Shown: positions 23,456 through 31,881 of the stretch, piece after piece
Numbering within the stretch: the first letter of the stretch is position 1
How the letters are laid out: each line of letters opens with the position of its first letter
From: an uncultured Ruminococcus sp.
GTDB lineage: Bacteria; Bacillota; Clostridia; Oscillospirales; Acutalibacteraceae
Direction of reading: 5' to 3'
NCBI GenBank assembly: GCA_900543095.1
Contig: UQQD01000004.1
Span: forward strand, 1 to 64,000
DNA: 64,000 bases
Program-made: the position numbers and the translations under genes
Notes under the pieces: generated by a model
Databases searched by the model: none
Told to the model about the DNA's origin: nothing
What the model saw: the letters and a program-made list of their open reading frames with translations, nothing else

Positions 23456-25432
23456 ATGAAAAAAGTTCTTTCAGCAGTGCTTGCGGTGCTGCTTTTGCTC
23501 TGTTCGGTACCTGTTGTTTCCGCAGGAGCGGCAGACGAAACCACAGTTTCCGCAATCTCATTTAAAACCGAACCTGCGCTCTACGCTCATGCGGTTGCAG
23601 GTGCAAACGACGCCGATGCGTGGCAGGCTTGGCAAAGCGAACACGATGAGGATTTCAACGAGGTTAATCCCGATGTTAAATACTTCTTTTTGCCGTCGTC
23701 CGCAAACGTTTCCGAGTTGGAAATATATAATTCATATCCGCAGAGCGTGAGCGTAAACGGAACGGATATTCCCACGGGCAAATCCAAAACCGTCAGCTAT
23801 GACCTTGACAAGGAATACAAGGTTTCCGCAAACGGAAATACATACACGCTCAGATTTATGAAGTCATCGGCCGAGGCGGCAATTTACATTAATAATACCG
23901 ACGCTGACGGTAACGGAACCGAGCTTATAAAATACCTGAATCAGGATAAGAGCCTTTATGCTTCCGCTACAGGTGCTATCGTTGATAAGGACGGCTCTAT
24001 TGACAATACAACCGTCAAAAAAATTAAGGGCAGAGGCAACACAACATGGGACAAGCCGAAAAAAGCCTACAACATCACATATGATTCAAAGGTTTCGATT
24101 GCGGGAATGGAAAAGGGCAAAAAGTATTCTATTCTTGCAAACTATCAGGACGACTCGCTTTCGAGAAACAGATTTTTGTATGACCTTTCCGACGCAGTAG
24201 GTATGCCTTATGCTTCCGATTCAAGATATGTTGATTTTTATGTGGACGGTTTCTACTGGGGTTCATATCAGATGACTCAAAAGGTAGATGTGGGCAAGTC
24301 AAGTTTGATAAATGATATTGATACCGACTCTTATCTTAATGAGGACGGAACAGTTAAAGCTGACTTCCCGTTCTTGTGCGAGGTTGACGCAGGCGCAAAA
24401 GACGGCGATGATTATTATGTAAGCGCAAGCGGAAACAAAATAACCATCAAATCCCCCGAGCTTAACGAGGGCGATCCCGGTTATGAAGAGGTTAAGGCGT
24501 ATGTAAAGGAAAAATTTACCGAATTTTTCAATGCCGCAACGAAGCCGAGCGTTGATTTGTCGCAGTATGCCGATGTTGAATCGTTGACTAAGCTTTATCT
24601 TATAAATGAACTTGGCAAAAACTGGGACGCAGGCGTTTCGAGCTTCTTTATGACCTACAAGCAGGACGAAAACGGTAACTACAAATTCTACGGTTCCCCT
24701 GTATGGGATTATGACAACTCACTCGGCAACGCCAACGGTGTCAGTTATGAGCTTAGTCATATCGGCGTTTACGATTATACCGAATATACAGGCTGGTGGT
24801 GCAAGTTTAAGGACAAGGATAAAAACCGCAAGACAAGCACAAACGTTTTAAACAACCTTGCAAGAAACAAGAACATTACCGACGCCGCACCTAAAATTTG
24901 GTTTGAGGAGTTTATGCCTGCTATCAAGCATTTTTCGGGCGAAAAATACAGCGCCGAGATTGACAAGGAGCTGTACACTGCCTCGGAGTACCGCAATTTG
25001 CTCAAAGGCAGCGCAGAAATGAACTATAAGAGCGGCTGGCTTCTTGACACCGGCAGTTGGATAAGCGATCATTCAAAGCTTAAAAAAGCTACATTTGATT
25101 ATTCGACTAAAACATATACGGTTGAAAGCAATTACACGTCGTATGATCAAAGCTTTGACGGAATGTACAATTACTGCGCCGATTGGCTTACAAGCCGTGC
25201 AGCATGGCTTTCATCTCAGATGATCTCGGATTATACGCCGTCTTACGAGCTCGGCGATGTAAATCTTGACGGCAGTCTTACAGTTGCAGATGCAACGCTG
25301 TTGCAGAAATATGCTACAAAGCTTGCTGATTTCAACGAAATTCAGCTTGGCGTTTCCGACGTAAACGGCGACGGCAAAATTGACATTGCAGACGCAACAG
25401 AAATTCAAAAGATTATTGCAGGAGTTAAATAA
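23456..25432 (+). CDS. Secreted CotH-domain protein with C-terminal dockerin
   Basis: About 658 residues. A signal peptide (VLAVLLLLCSVPVVSAGA) is followed by a beta-rich N-terminal part (residues about 30-140) and a CotH region (about 145-470) with GRGNTTWDKPKKAYNITYD, SRNRFLYDLSDAVG and GSPVWDYDNSLGN, the last holding conserved Asp residues. CotH proteins are kinase-like; Bacillus CotH phosphorylates spore-coat proteins, and CotH-dockerin proteins are known in cellulosome-bearing clostridia. The last 61 residues (598-658) are a type I dockerin with two Ca-binding repeats (GDVNLDGSLTVADATLLQKY and SDVNGDGKIDIADATEIQK). The ATG at 23456 has AGGAG upstream. Divergent to a lipoprotein with a cohesin-like domain. 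Confidence 0.88.
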   Translation: MKKVLSAVLAVLLLLCSVPVVSAGAADETTVSAISFKTEPALYAHAVAGANDADAWQAWQSEHDEDFNEVNPDVKYFFLPSSANVSELEIYNSYPQSVSVNGTDIPTGKSKTVSYDLDKEYKVSANGNTYTLRFMKSSAEAAIYINNTDADGNGTELIKYLNQDKSLYASATGAIVDKDGSIDNTTVKKIKGRGNTTWDKPKKAYNITYDSKVSIAGMEKGKKYSILANYQDDSLSRNRFLYDLSDAVGMPYASDSRYVDFYVDGFYWGSYQMTQKVDVGKSSLINDIDTDSYLNEDGTVKADFPFLCEVDAGAKDGDDYYVSASGNKITIKSPELNEGDPGYEEVKAYVKEKFTEFFNAATKPSVDLSQYADVESLTKLYLINELGKNWDAGVSSFFMTYKQDENGNYKFYGSPVWDYDNSLGNANGVSYELSHIGVYDYTEYTGWWCKFKDKDKNRKTSTNVLNNLARNKNITDAAPKIWFEEFMPAIKHFSGEKYSAEIDKELYTASEYRNLLKGSAEMNYKSGWLLDTGSWISDHSKLKKATFDYSTKTYTVESNYTSYDQSFDGMYNYCADWLTSRAAWLSSQMISDYTPSYELGDVNLDGSLTVADATLLQKYATKLADFNEIQLGVSDVNGDGKIDIADATEIQKIIAGVK

Positions 25433-25448
25433 CTTTATTTTTTACATT

Positions 25449-25479
25449 AAAAGGGTTGCTAATGCAGCCCTTTTGTTTT
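25449..25479 (+). terminator. Terminator after the CotH-dockerin gene
   Basis: An 11-bp stem with one wobble (AAAAGGGTTGC / GCAGCCCTTTT), loop TAAT, then GTTTTATAA. Confidence 0.88.
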
Positions 25480-25686
25480 ATAATATGTACTGAAAATGAA
25501 CAAAAACGCAATTATATTTATTTTGTTGTGTGACAATGCAGTCAACCCACCTGATAACTGCCGAAGCAGTTTTACCTGAAAGGCACTATTAATCTATTCG
25601 ATGTTGGGTAAAATAATTGTGCGTGCAATTCGGTGATTTTAAAATTTTGACGGCTGCTATATGTTGTGAAAGGAATGTATATACCT

Positions 25687-27129
25687 ATGAGAAAGACCAA
25701 AATCGTTTGCACCCTCGGTCCTGCCTGCAACACAAAGGAAACTTTGCTTAAAATGATTGACGCAGGAATGAACGTTGCAAGAATAAATATGTCGCACGGA
25801 GTATATGACGAGCTTGAAGTGCTGTTTGCCACTCTTAAAGAGGCAATAGAGGAGAGCGGAAAGAATATTGAAATTCTGCTTGATACAAAGGGACCGGAAG
25901 TCAGAGTAACTACCTTTAAGGACGGCTCCGTAACTCTTGTTGAGGGTAAGGAGTTTTCACTTTACAAAGGCTGTGACGAGGGCAACGAAAACGGTGTAAG
26001 TATATCCTTCCCAAAGCTTATAGACTTATTTTATGCCGACGGAGCTTCTGCCGTAGGAAGAGAAATATTGCTTGACGACGGGCTTATATCACTTATTGTC
26101 AAGAAAGTTGACAGCGAAAAGATAGTATGTACCGTAAACAAAGGCGGCGTTCTCAAAAGCCGCAAAAGCATAAATATTCCGGGCTACCATATTAATATGC
26201 CTTATGTAAGCGCTCAGGACAGACGTGATATAGAATTCGGACTTTCTCACGGAGCAAATGTCGTTGCTGCATCATTTGTACGCAATCATGAGGATGTCCG
26301 CACCCTGCGCGACTATATAGACAGCATAGGCTTTGAATATGTTGAGATAATCGCAAAGATTGAAAATCAGAGCGGTGTTGACGATATGGACGCTATTATC
26401 GACTATGCGGACGGAGTTATGGTTGCAAGAGGCGATATGGGTGTAGAAATTCCGTTTATAAAACTGCCTGAAATTCAAAAGACACTTATCAGAAAGTGTG
26501 TTGCAAAGGGCAAATATGTAATAACCGCAACACAGATGCTTGAGAGTATGACGACGTCTCCGCGACCTACCCGTGCTGAGATCAGCGACGTTGCAAACGC
26601 CGTTTATGACGGAACAAGCGCAGTTATGCTTTCGGGCGAATCGGCGGCAGGCAAGTACCCCGTAGAAAGCGTAAAGGCTCTTGCCGATATTTGTACCGAG
26701 GCCGAAAACAACGGCGAATTTACGGCGCTCCACTGTTATATAGAATCCCATTATCAGAATGATGACAATCTTATAAGAAGCAGTATTTGCAGAGCGGCAA
26801 AGGATATTTCGGTTGCGGTAGGGGCAAAGGCTATCATTGTTGAGAGCGCAACGGGCAGAGTAGCAAGGGCTATGGTGCATTTCCGCCCCGAAGTTCCCGT
26901 AATTGCCGTTGTTACATCTCAGCTTGTGTGCAAAAAGCTATGTCTTAACTGGGGCGTTACGGCAGTTATCGGCGAAGAAAAACGTACATCGGACGCTATC
27001 ACACGTCAGGCAATGGAAAAGGCGCTTGCAACAGGTCTGGTAAAGAAAGGCGATACCGTAGTTGTTCTTTCGTCAAACAGAACCATTCCGACTTCAAGCA
27101 CGGATTCGCTTAATATAAGAATTTTGTAA
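25687..27129 (+). CDS. pyk: Pyruvate kinase
   Basis: A 480-residue glycolytic enzyme making ATP and pyruvate from PEP and ADP. The start MRKTKIVCTLGPACNTKETL is the family start; other in-frame starts at 25666 and 25675 sit before or on the ribosome site (AAAGGA). The ADP/Mg and catalytic motifs include LLDTKGPEVR, MVARGDMGVEIP and ITATQMLESM. The usual C-terminal allosteric domain is present and there is no extra phosphotransferase-like domain. The leader (25480-25686) holds a small hairpin (AACTGC-CGAA-GCAGTT, 25556-25571) of unknown role. Confidence 0.95.
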   Translation: MRKTKIVCTLGPACNTKETLLKMIDAGMNVARINMSHGVYDELEVLFATLKEAIEESGKNIEILLDTKGPEVRVTTFKDGSVTLVEGKEFSLYKGCDEGNENGVSISFPKLIDLFYADGASAVGREILLDDGLISLIVKKVDSEKIVCTVNKGGVLKSRKSINIPGYHINMPYVSAQDRRDIEFGLSHGANVVAASFVRNHEDVRTLRDYIDSIGFEYVEIIAKIENQSGVDDMDAIIDYADGVMVARGDMGVEIPFIKLPEIQKTLIRKCVAKGKYVITATQMLESMTTSPRPTRAEISDVANAVYDGTSAVMLSGESAAGKYPVESVKALADICTEAENNGEFTALHCYIESHYQNDDNLIRSSICRAAKDISVAVGAKAIIVESATGRVARAMVHFRPEVPVIAVVTSQLVCKKLCLNWGVTAVIGEEKRTSDAITRQAMEKALATGLVKKGDTVVVLSSNRTIPTSSTDSLNIRIL

Positions 27130-27130
27130 T

Positions 27131-27637
27131 ATGAATAATATTGTTTTAATCGGAATGCCCGGATCGGGCAAAAGCACGCTCGGTGTTTTGCTTGCAAAGG
27201 CGCTTGGATATTCGTTTGTGGATACGGATCTGATAATCAGCCGCAAGGCGGAAAAAACCTTGCAGAATATTCTTGACACAGACGGACTTGACAGTTTCCT
27301 TGAGCTTGAACAGCAGGTAGGTAGCGAGCTTGAATGTGACAAAACCGTTATTGCAACGGGCGGTTCTATGGTGCTCAGCGACACGGCGATGCAGCATCTT
27401 AAAAAGAACGGTGTGGTTGTGTATATCAATGTTCCTTTTGCCGAAATAAATCGCAGAGTCAAAAACATCAGGACGAGGGGAATTGCATTTCACAAAAACG
27501 AAACGCTTGAAAGTGTTTATAAAAACCGAAAGCCGCTTTATGAAAAGTATGCGGACGTTACCGTAGATGTTTTGGGCAAAAGCCAAACCATAGAAACCAC
27601 GGTTGACAAGCTTGCCGAAAAATTAAAAAACATCTGA
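27131..27637 (+). CDS. aroK: Shikimate kinase
   Basis: A 168-residue P-loop kinase of normal length. The Walker A (GMPGSGKSTLG), the shikimate-binding DTDLIISRKAEKTL, the ATGGSMVL loop and the lid Arg region (RTRGIAF) are all present. It converts shikimate to shikimate-3-phosphate for aromatic amino acid synthesis. It starts one base after the pyk stop, so it is co-transcribed with pyruvate kinase; both touch PEP metabolism. A long, very stable terminator follows. Confidence 0.93.
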   Translation: MNNIVLIGMPGSGKSTLGVLLAKALGYSFVDTDLIISRKAEKTLQNILDTDGLDSFLELEQQVGSELECDKTVIATGGSMVLSDTAMQHLKKNGVVVYINVPFAEINRRVKNIRTRGIAFHKNETLESVYKNRKPLYEKYADVTVDVLGKSQTIETTVDKLAEKLKNI

Positions 27638-27654
27638 ATAATCCAATAAAAAGC

Positions 27655-27714
27655 AAAAGCTATAATTCACATCATAAACTTATTTGTCGGTTGTGAATTA
27701 TAGCTTTTTATTTT
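27655..27714 (+). terminator. Long-stem terminator after aroK
   Basis: A perfect 17-bp stem (27655-27671 with 27692-27708) around a 20-base loop, followed by a T-rich run. Confidence 0.9.
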
Positions 27715-27721
27715 TGATTTT

Positions 27722-27819
27722 GCTCATCAGGGTTTCGGTGTTAGCTTAAAACCCACACTGAAATTCTGAACCGGTATCCGCCGCCTAAGTGGGGTGGGTC
27801 ATTGCACTTAGATTATAAA
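27722..27819 (+). repeat. Dispersed intergenic repeat, copy E (3' two-thirds)
   Basis: It begins GCTCATCAGGGTTTCGGTG, forms a hairpin (TTTCGGTG / CACTGAAA), then TTCTGAACCGGTATCCGCCGC and ends GTCATTGCACTTAGATTATAAA. The hairpin bases differ from copies B and D but remain paired. A separate 9-bp inverted repeat (ATTTGTACT / AGTACAAAT, 27819-27841) follows and touches the mazF stop codon. Confidence 0.75.
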
Positions 27820-27840
27820 TTTGTACTTATGTAGTACAAA

Positions 27841-28197
27841 TTATGCGTTGAGTCCGAACGAAATTGAAATTGCATTGTCGATTTGATTCATAGCATTTTC
27901 GTCAACCGATCCCATCTTTTCTTTCAGTCGCTTTTTGTCAATAGTCCTGACCTGTTCAAGCAGTACTACGCTGTCTTTTGACAGCCCCGAGGTATCAGCC
28001 GTAAGCGGAATATGCGTAGGGAGCTTTGCTTTTGACTGTTGACTTGTAATTGCCGCTGCAATAACGGTTGGGCTGAAACGATTGCCGACATCGTTTTGTA
28101 CAATCAGAACGGGTCTTACGCCGCCCTGTTCCGAGCCGACAACAGGACTTAAATCCGCATAGTAAATGTCACCACGGTGTATATTCAAGGCTTTCAC
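27841..28197 (-). CDS. MazF/EndoA-type toxin (type II mRNA interferase), orphan
   Basis: A 118-residue protein, strongly EndoA-like: RGDIYYADLSPVVGSEQGG with the catalytic Arg region, RPVLIVQND, and THIPLTADTSGLSKDSVVL with the conserved Thr/Ser. It cleaves mRNA at short sites. The start is uncertain: GTG at 28197 sits one base from GGAG, while TTG at 28188 gives better spacing and the usual MNIxRGDIYYADL beginning. No antitoxin frame precedes it; the 110 bases upstream hold no gene. In Bacillus the partner EndoAI lies directly upstream, so this copy is an orphan or its antitoxin is elsewhere. Confidence 0.92.
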   Translation of the reverse strand: MKALNIHRGDIYYADLSPVVGSEQGGVRPVLIVQNDVGNRFSPTVIAAAITSQQSKAKLPTHIPLTADTSGLSKDSVVLLEQVRTIDKKRLKEKMGSVDENAMNQIDNAISISFGLNA

Positions 28198-28308
28198 GCT
28201 CCAAATAATTAATCTACTGATATTTTTGCCTTTCCAAGAAAATTTATACAGCTATTACATAATATTTTTGAGCGCAAAATTTGTGAATAACATATGTTGT
28301 CAAAAGTT

Positions 28309-28833
28309 TTAGTCGGCAAGCGGCGAAAAGTCTGAAAACTCTATGTAAAGGTCATTGTTGGTGATTTTAGCATTGATTATTCTGCCGTTTTTGTCGGCGG
28401 TTATTATGCATGGCTCATTTTCGATTTTTAGATTATAGCAATCACAGTCTGAATTCTCCGTAGTAAGCACCGCCCTGCCGTCCGATATTCCGTCAAGAAT
28501 ATCCTTGAGCAGGCTTGGGAAACTCGTGTCAGGAAGATATGCTTCGTCGGCACTGCATATAATACTGTCGCGCCTCAGCTCGACATCTCCGTTTTTATAG
28601 CTTACGCTGATTCCCTCGATGGTTTGCGGGCTTGATATGTTAATCCCTATAACTCCCTGTCTGTTTGCGGTTACACTGCCGCCGACCTCCAGCCCGTGAT
28701 ATTCTGCACAAAAGTCAGCCGAAAAATCGGTTCCGAGCGATTTTGATTTGCTTTGACCACCGTTTTGACAACCGCAAAACAAAAATACAAGCGCAAAAAT
28801 AAGGATATATAATGATTTTAAAGCTTTATGCAC
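28309..28833 (-). CDS. Probable lipoprotein, unknown function
   Basis: A 174-residue protein. GTG at 28833 has AGGAGG seven bases upstream; an ATG two bases earlier is out of frame and closes at once. The N-terminus has a hydrophobic stretch (LYILIFALVFLFCGC) ending in Cys, a slightly unusual lipobox with Phe at -3. The mature part is beta-rich with GLEVGGSVTANRQGVIGINI, then ISVSYKNGDVELRR. It resembles small clostridial lipoproteins that may share a LolA-like fold, but that is a guess. It is separated from the radical SAM gene by a terminator. Confidence 0.7.
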   Translation of the reverse strand: MHKALKSLYILIFALVFLFCGCQNGGQSKSKSLGTDFSADFCAEYHGLEVGGSVTANRQGVIGINISSPQTIEGISVSYKNGDVELRRDSIICSADEAYLPDTSFPSLLKDILDGISDGRAVLTTENSDCDCYNLKIENEPCIITADKNGRIINAKITNNDLYIEFSDFSPLAD

Positions 28834-29014
28834 ATCGGCACCTCCTGTTTTAATGTATTTGCACATTAAATTATATGTCATTACCTTATAATAAATGTTG
28901 GCGTGACAAGCAGAACTCAAAAATGAGTTAAAATTCAAACACATATGAATCAAAAGCGGAGGAATAATTTTTTGCCGAGACTGTACACGGTTCCACTTAA
29001 ACGCAAAATAAACG

Positions 29015-29046
29015 AAAAAAAAACAAGCGCAGAAAACTACGCTTGT
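29015..29046 (-). terminator. Terminator after the PflX-like radical SAM gene
   Basis: A 7-bp stem (ACAAGCG / CGCTTGT) followed on the minus strand by eight Ts. The 180 bases between this and the lipoprotein start hold no gene that I can see. Confidence 0.9.
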
Positions 29047-29059
29047 TATTCTGAATCGT

Positions 29060-29926
29060 TTACAGATCCCATGAGGGAACATATTTTGTATCGGCAGAGG
29101 AAAGATCCTGAGTAAAGCCGTCCATACCGCTCAAAAACAGCTCCTGCTTGACCTTATCGTATTCACGGGCGGTCAGCTTGCGGTTTATTCGGTGAAAATC
29201 TTTTGCTCTGCCCATAGGCACATACTGGCACATAAGGCTTACCAAAATATCCTTGTCAAAATGCTCTTTTAAAATGTGAATAACATCTATGCTGTTTTTT
29301 GTGTGCGACGGCAAAATAAGATGTCTGACGATTACGCCTTTTTTCATCATATCGTTTTCGTCAAATTGAGGCTTGCCAACCTGAAAAGCCATTTCTTTTA
29401 TTGCCGCAGTTGCCGTTTCAACATAGTTCGGCGTTGCCGACAGCTTGACTGCAAGCTCGTTGTAACTGTATTTGAAATCGGGAAGATATATGTCAACAAT
29501 TCCGTCAAGCATACTCAGTGTTTTCGGAGAGGTATATCCGCTGCAATTATAAACTATGGGAAGATTCGGTTTGTAAATATTAAAGCTTTCAACTACAGCA
29601 GGCACAAAGTGATCCGCAGTCACAAGATTAATGTTATGTACGCCGCTTTCCTCAAGCATTTTGTAGCAGTCGGCAAGCTGGGAGGGAGTTATTGTCATAC
29701 CCTTTTTCTTAGCGGAAATCTCATAGTTTTGGCAATAGACGCATCTCATGGTGCAACCTGAAAAAAACACTGCGCCGCTGCCGTTTTTACCGCTTATACA
29801 GGGTTCTTCGCCAAAATGGGGAGCAACTCTTGCAACAACCGGCAAGGTGCCCATCTGACAAAAGCCGCTGCCTGTATGCTCGGTTCTTTGGGCATTACAT
29901 TTTCTCGGACATAAATTACAAATCAT
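29060..29926 (-). CDS. PflX-like radical SAM protein (COG1313 type)
   Basis: A 288-residue protein. The N-terminal Cys cluster (CNLCPRKCNAQR, then GFCQMG) and the radical SAM motif CTMRCVYCQN place it with PflX-type proteins related to pyruvate formate-lyase activase. A central IYLPDFKYS and a C-terminal MCQYVPMG are typical. Its substrate is unknown; no glycyl-radical enzyme lies nearby. The ATG at 29926 has GGTG six bases upstream. Monocistronic, with a strong terminator. Confidence 0.85.
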   Translation of the reverse strand: MICNLCPRKCNAQRTEHTGSGFCQMGTLPVVARVAPHFGEEPCISGKNGSGAVFFSGCTMRCVYCQNYEISAKKKGMTITPSQLADCYKMLEESGVHNINLVTADHFVPAVVESFNIYKPNLPIVYNCSGYTSPKTLSMLDGIVDIYLPDFKYSYNELAVKLSATPNYVETATAAIKEMAFQVGKPQFDENDMMKKGVIVRHLILPSHTKNSIDVIHILKEHFDKDILVSLMCQYVPMGRAKDFHRINRKLTAREYDKVKQELFLSGMDGFTQDLSSADTKYVPSWDL

Positions 29927-29950
29927 TATAATCACCAACTTGATTTAAAT

Positions 29951-30121
29951 CGTAGCAACGCTCTGCTTTGCCTGCAAGGAGCAAAGCTTGCGACAGATTG
30001 CAAGCAGTGCAAAGGAGCGTCAGCTCCTCAGAGTTTCAGTGGAAGAACATAATTCCGCTGAAATTCCGAACCGACACCCGCCGCCTAAGAGTCGGATGTC
30101 ATTTGCACATTTGATTATAAC
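29951..30121 (+). repeat. Dispersed intergenic repeat, copy B (full length)
   Basis: About 170 bases. In order: CGTAGCAACGCT, hairpin 1 (GCTTTGC / GCAAAGC), TTGCGACAGATTGCAAGCAGTGC, hairpin 2 (GGAGC-GTCA-GCTCC, 30014-30027), hairpin 3 (TTTCAGTGGAA, 30034-30044, with TTCCGCTGAAA, 30053-30063), a third GC-rich fold (GACACCCGCCGCC to GATGTC), and the end TTTGCACATTTGATTATAACA. Same order as copy D. Confidence 0.85.
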
Positions 30122-30151
30122 ACAAATTATTCAGTTTTAAAAGACCGATGA

Positions 30152-30367
30152 TCAAATTTGAAAATCTGTCAGATAATCTTCGATCAAATAATCGAAGTGG
30201 CACGGCTCAATGTCAAGCTCATTGCAGAGTTGTGCAAGCTTTGCAATATCAGAAAGGTTATCCGATATGTTTTCTACCGACAATACCGCATTATTATCAA
30301 TGAAAACATCTATACCGTACCCGTAATGACCGCAGTTATTTGTTTTGGTTACTTTGTATTCTACCAT
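30152..30367 (-). CDS. Small protein of unknown function (possibly DUF6514-like)
   Basis: A 71-residue protein starting at the ATG at 30367, with TGGGA just upstream. An N-terminal beta part (VEYKVTKTNNCGHYGYGIDVF) is followed by a helical part (LSDIAKLAQLCNELDIEPCH, then IEDYL). The layout recalls DUF6514, whose members share the neutral pattern of a short beta sheet and a His then acidic end; this is from memory and weak. It has a clear promoter with a palindrome at the transcription start, so its expression is controlled. Confidence 0.55.
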   Translation of the reverse strand: MVEYKVTKTNNCGHYGYGIDVFIDNNAVLSVENISDNLSDIAKLAQLCNELDIEPCHFDYLIEDYLTDFQI

Positions 30368-30378
30368 TTTTCCCACTC

Positions 30379-30427
30379 GGTGTGATAATTTTACACCAAT
30401 AATAACACTTTTGATTTGTAAAGTCAA
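30379..30427 (-). promoter_or_regulatory. Promoter and candidate operator for the small protein at 30152
   Basis: Minus-strand -35 TTGACT (30427-30422), 17 bases, -10 TATTAT (30404-30399). Directly downstream, over the start site, lies an inverted repeat GGTGT-N9-ACACC (30379-30397), which a repressor could use. Confidence 0.6.
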
Positions 30428-30581
30428 TAGAAATTTGTCAAATTTTTGTTCGCAACGTTGTTTTTGTTTATTAATATCATAACCTTTGTGATTTAGCGAT
30501 AATTTTGGTTCAAAAACTATACAGTGTGTGTATAATAACTTATGAGTCAGAGCTTTTAAAACGGAAGCACTATGCTTTAAT

Positions 30582-30697
30582 TAGGAGCAACGATCTGCTG
30601 CGTTTGTAAGGAGTAAGCCTGCGAAAGATTACAAACAGTGCAAAAAGCGGCACACGCCGCCTGAAAGGCGGGGGGATATTTGCACATAAAACCATAT
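30582..30697 (+). repeat. Dispersed intergenic repeat, copy C (compact form)
   Basis: GGAGCAACGATCTGCTGC, a stem (GTTTGTAA / TTACAAAC), CAGTGCAAAAA, hairpin 2 (GCGGC-ACAC-GCCGC) and GCCTGAAAGGCGGGGGGATATTTGCACATAAAA. Hairpin 2 has different bases from copies A and B but still pairs. The 434-base gap here (30428-30861) otherwise holds only the ABC operon promoter and leader. Confidence 0.75.
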
Positions 30698-30729
30698 CAG
30701 TTGTTTTTTAGTCAAGAATTTAATAATTA

Positions 30730-30850
30730 TTGACTTAATCCTTCAATAAGAATATAATAATGTGCGTATTGCTTTTACGTTGAAAGCAACCCAAATACAC
30801 ACAAACTGTTCTTTAATTTCGTGTCTGTTAAATGCAGTGAGTGTAGACAC
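30730..30850 (+). promoter_or_regulatory. Promoter and leader hairpin of the ABC exporter operon
   Basis: -35 TTGACT (30730-30735), 17 bases, -10 TATAAT (30753-30758). In the roughly 95-base leader a 6-bp stem (GTGTCT 30821-30826 / AGACAC 30845-30850) ends exactly against the AGGAGG of the first gene, so it could affect ribosome access. Confidence 0.7.
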
Positions 30851-30861
30851 AGGAGGAAATT

Positions 30862-31881
30862 ATGATTTATGTTGAAAACCTGAGAAAGGAATTCAAAAAG
30901 ACCGTTAAAGAACCGGGAGTTTTGGGCAGCTTCAAATCAATTTTTCGTCCGAAGAGCGAAAAAATCATTGCGGTTAATGATATTAGTTTTGAGGTGCCGG
31001 AGGGTGAAATTCTGGGCTTTATAGGTCCGAACGGTGCGGGCAAAAGCACCGTTATCAAAATGCTGACGGGTATACTTACGCCGACATCGGGCAAATGTAC
31101 GATAAACGGCAAAAATCCGACAGAAAATCGTAAAAGCTATGTTAAGGAGATAGGGGTAGTATTCGGTCAGCGCACACAGCTTTGGTGGGATCTGCCGCTC
31201 AGAGAAACCTACGGCGTGCTCAAAGAAATCTACGAGGTGCCTGATGACAAGTATCACAAGCGAATGGCATTTCTTAACGAAGTGCTTGACCTTGAGAGCT
31301 TTATCACAAGCCCGGTAAGAACGCTGTCGCTCGGTCAGCGTATGCGCGCCGACATTGCGGCGTCGCTTTTGCACAGCCCTAAGGTTTTGTTTCTTGACGA
31401 GCCTACCATAGGACTTGACGTTGTGGTAAAGGACAATATCCGCAACGCTATTGATTACATAAACAAGTCGGAAAAAACCACTGTTATTTTGACGACCCAC
31501 GATCTTGCAGATATTGAGATGCTATCAAAACGTATCGTTATGATCGACAAAGGTCAAAATGTGTTTGACGGTACAATCGCCGAGCTTAAAAGCAAATACG
31601 GACAGATAAGGGAGCTTCACTTTGAAACCGATACCGATGACGTTGAAAAAACTCTCGGTTACAGAGAGCATTTTGGTTTTGACGAAGACGACGTTATGCT
31701 GGAAATTGACGGAAAATTAGTCAAGGTAAGGTTTAACAGCGCAAAGGTACCCGTTTCGGATATGCTGTCATATACGCTCGGCAAAATAAACATTGACGAC
31801 ATCAGCGTGAAGGATGCCGACATCGAGGAGATTATCCGAAGGCTTTACAAGCAGGGGGTGCAGGATGAAACGGAAGCTTAA
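30862..31881 (+). CDS. ABC-2-type exporter ATP-binding protein (COG4586 type)
   Basis: A 339-residue ATPase. Walker A (GPNGAGKST), Q-loop (VVFGQRTQLWWDLP), signature (LSLGQRMRADIAAS) and Walker B (VLFLDEPTIGLD) are intact. The QRTQLWWDLP stretch and the C-terminal extension of about 100 residues are typical of the COG4586 group, which works with two unlike permeases (COG4587 and COG3694). It powers export of an unknown substrate. First gene of a three-gene operon with its own promoter; AGGAGG precedes the ATG; it overlaps the next gene by 17 bases. Confidence 0.92.
   Translation: MIYVENLRKEFKKTVKEPGVLGSFKSIFRPKSEKIIAVNDISFEVPEGEILGFIGPNGAGKSTVIKMLTGILTPTSGKCTINGKNPTENRKSYVKEIGVVFGQRTQLWWDLPLRETYGVLKEIYEVPDDKYHKRMAFLNEVLDLESFITSPVRTLSLGQRMRADIAASLLHSPKVLFLDEPTIGLDVVVKDNIRNAIDYINKSEKTTVILTTHDLADIEMLSKRIVMIDKGQNVFDGTIAELKSKYGQIRELHFETDTDDVEKTLGYREHFGFDEDDVMLEIDGKLVKVRFNSAKVPVSDMLSYTLGKINIDDISVKDADIEEIIRRLYKQGVQDETEA

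Noticed and set aside
25480..25686. Riboswitch in the pyk leader
   Set aside because: A small hairpin is present, but no known riboswitch core could be matched and no terminator or ribosome-site pairing is seen.
28981..29014. Possible small gene between the lipoprotein and the PflX-like radical SAM gene
   Set aside because: Only a terminator and stop-rich sequence are present; no start with a ribosome site.
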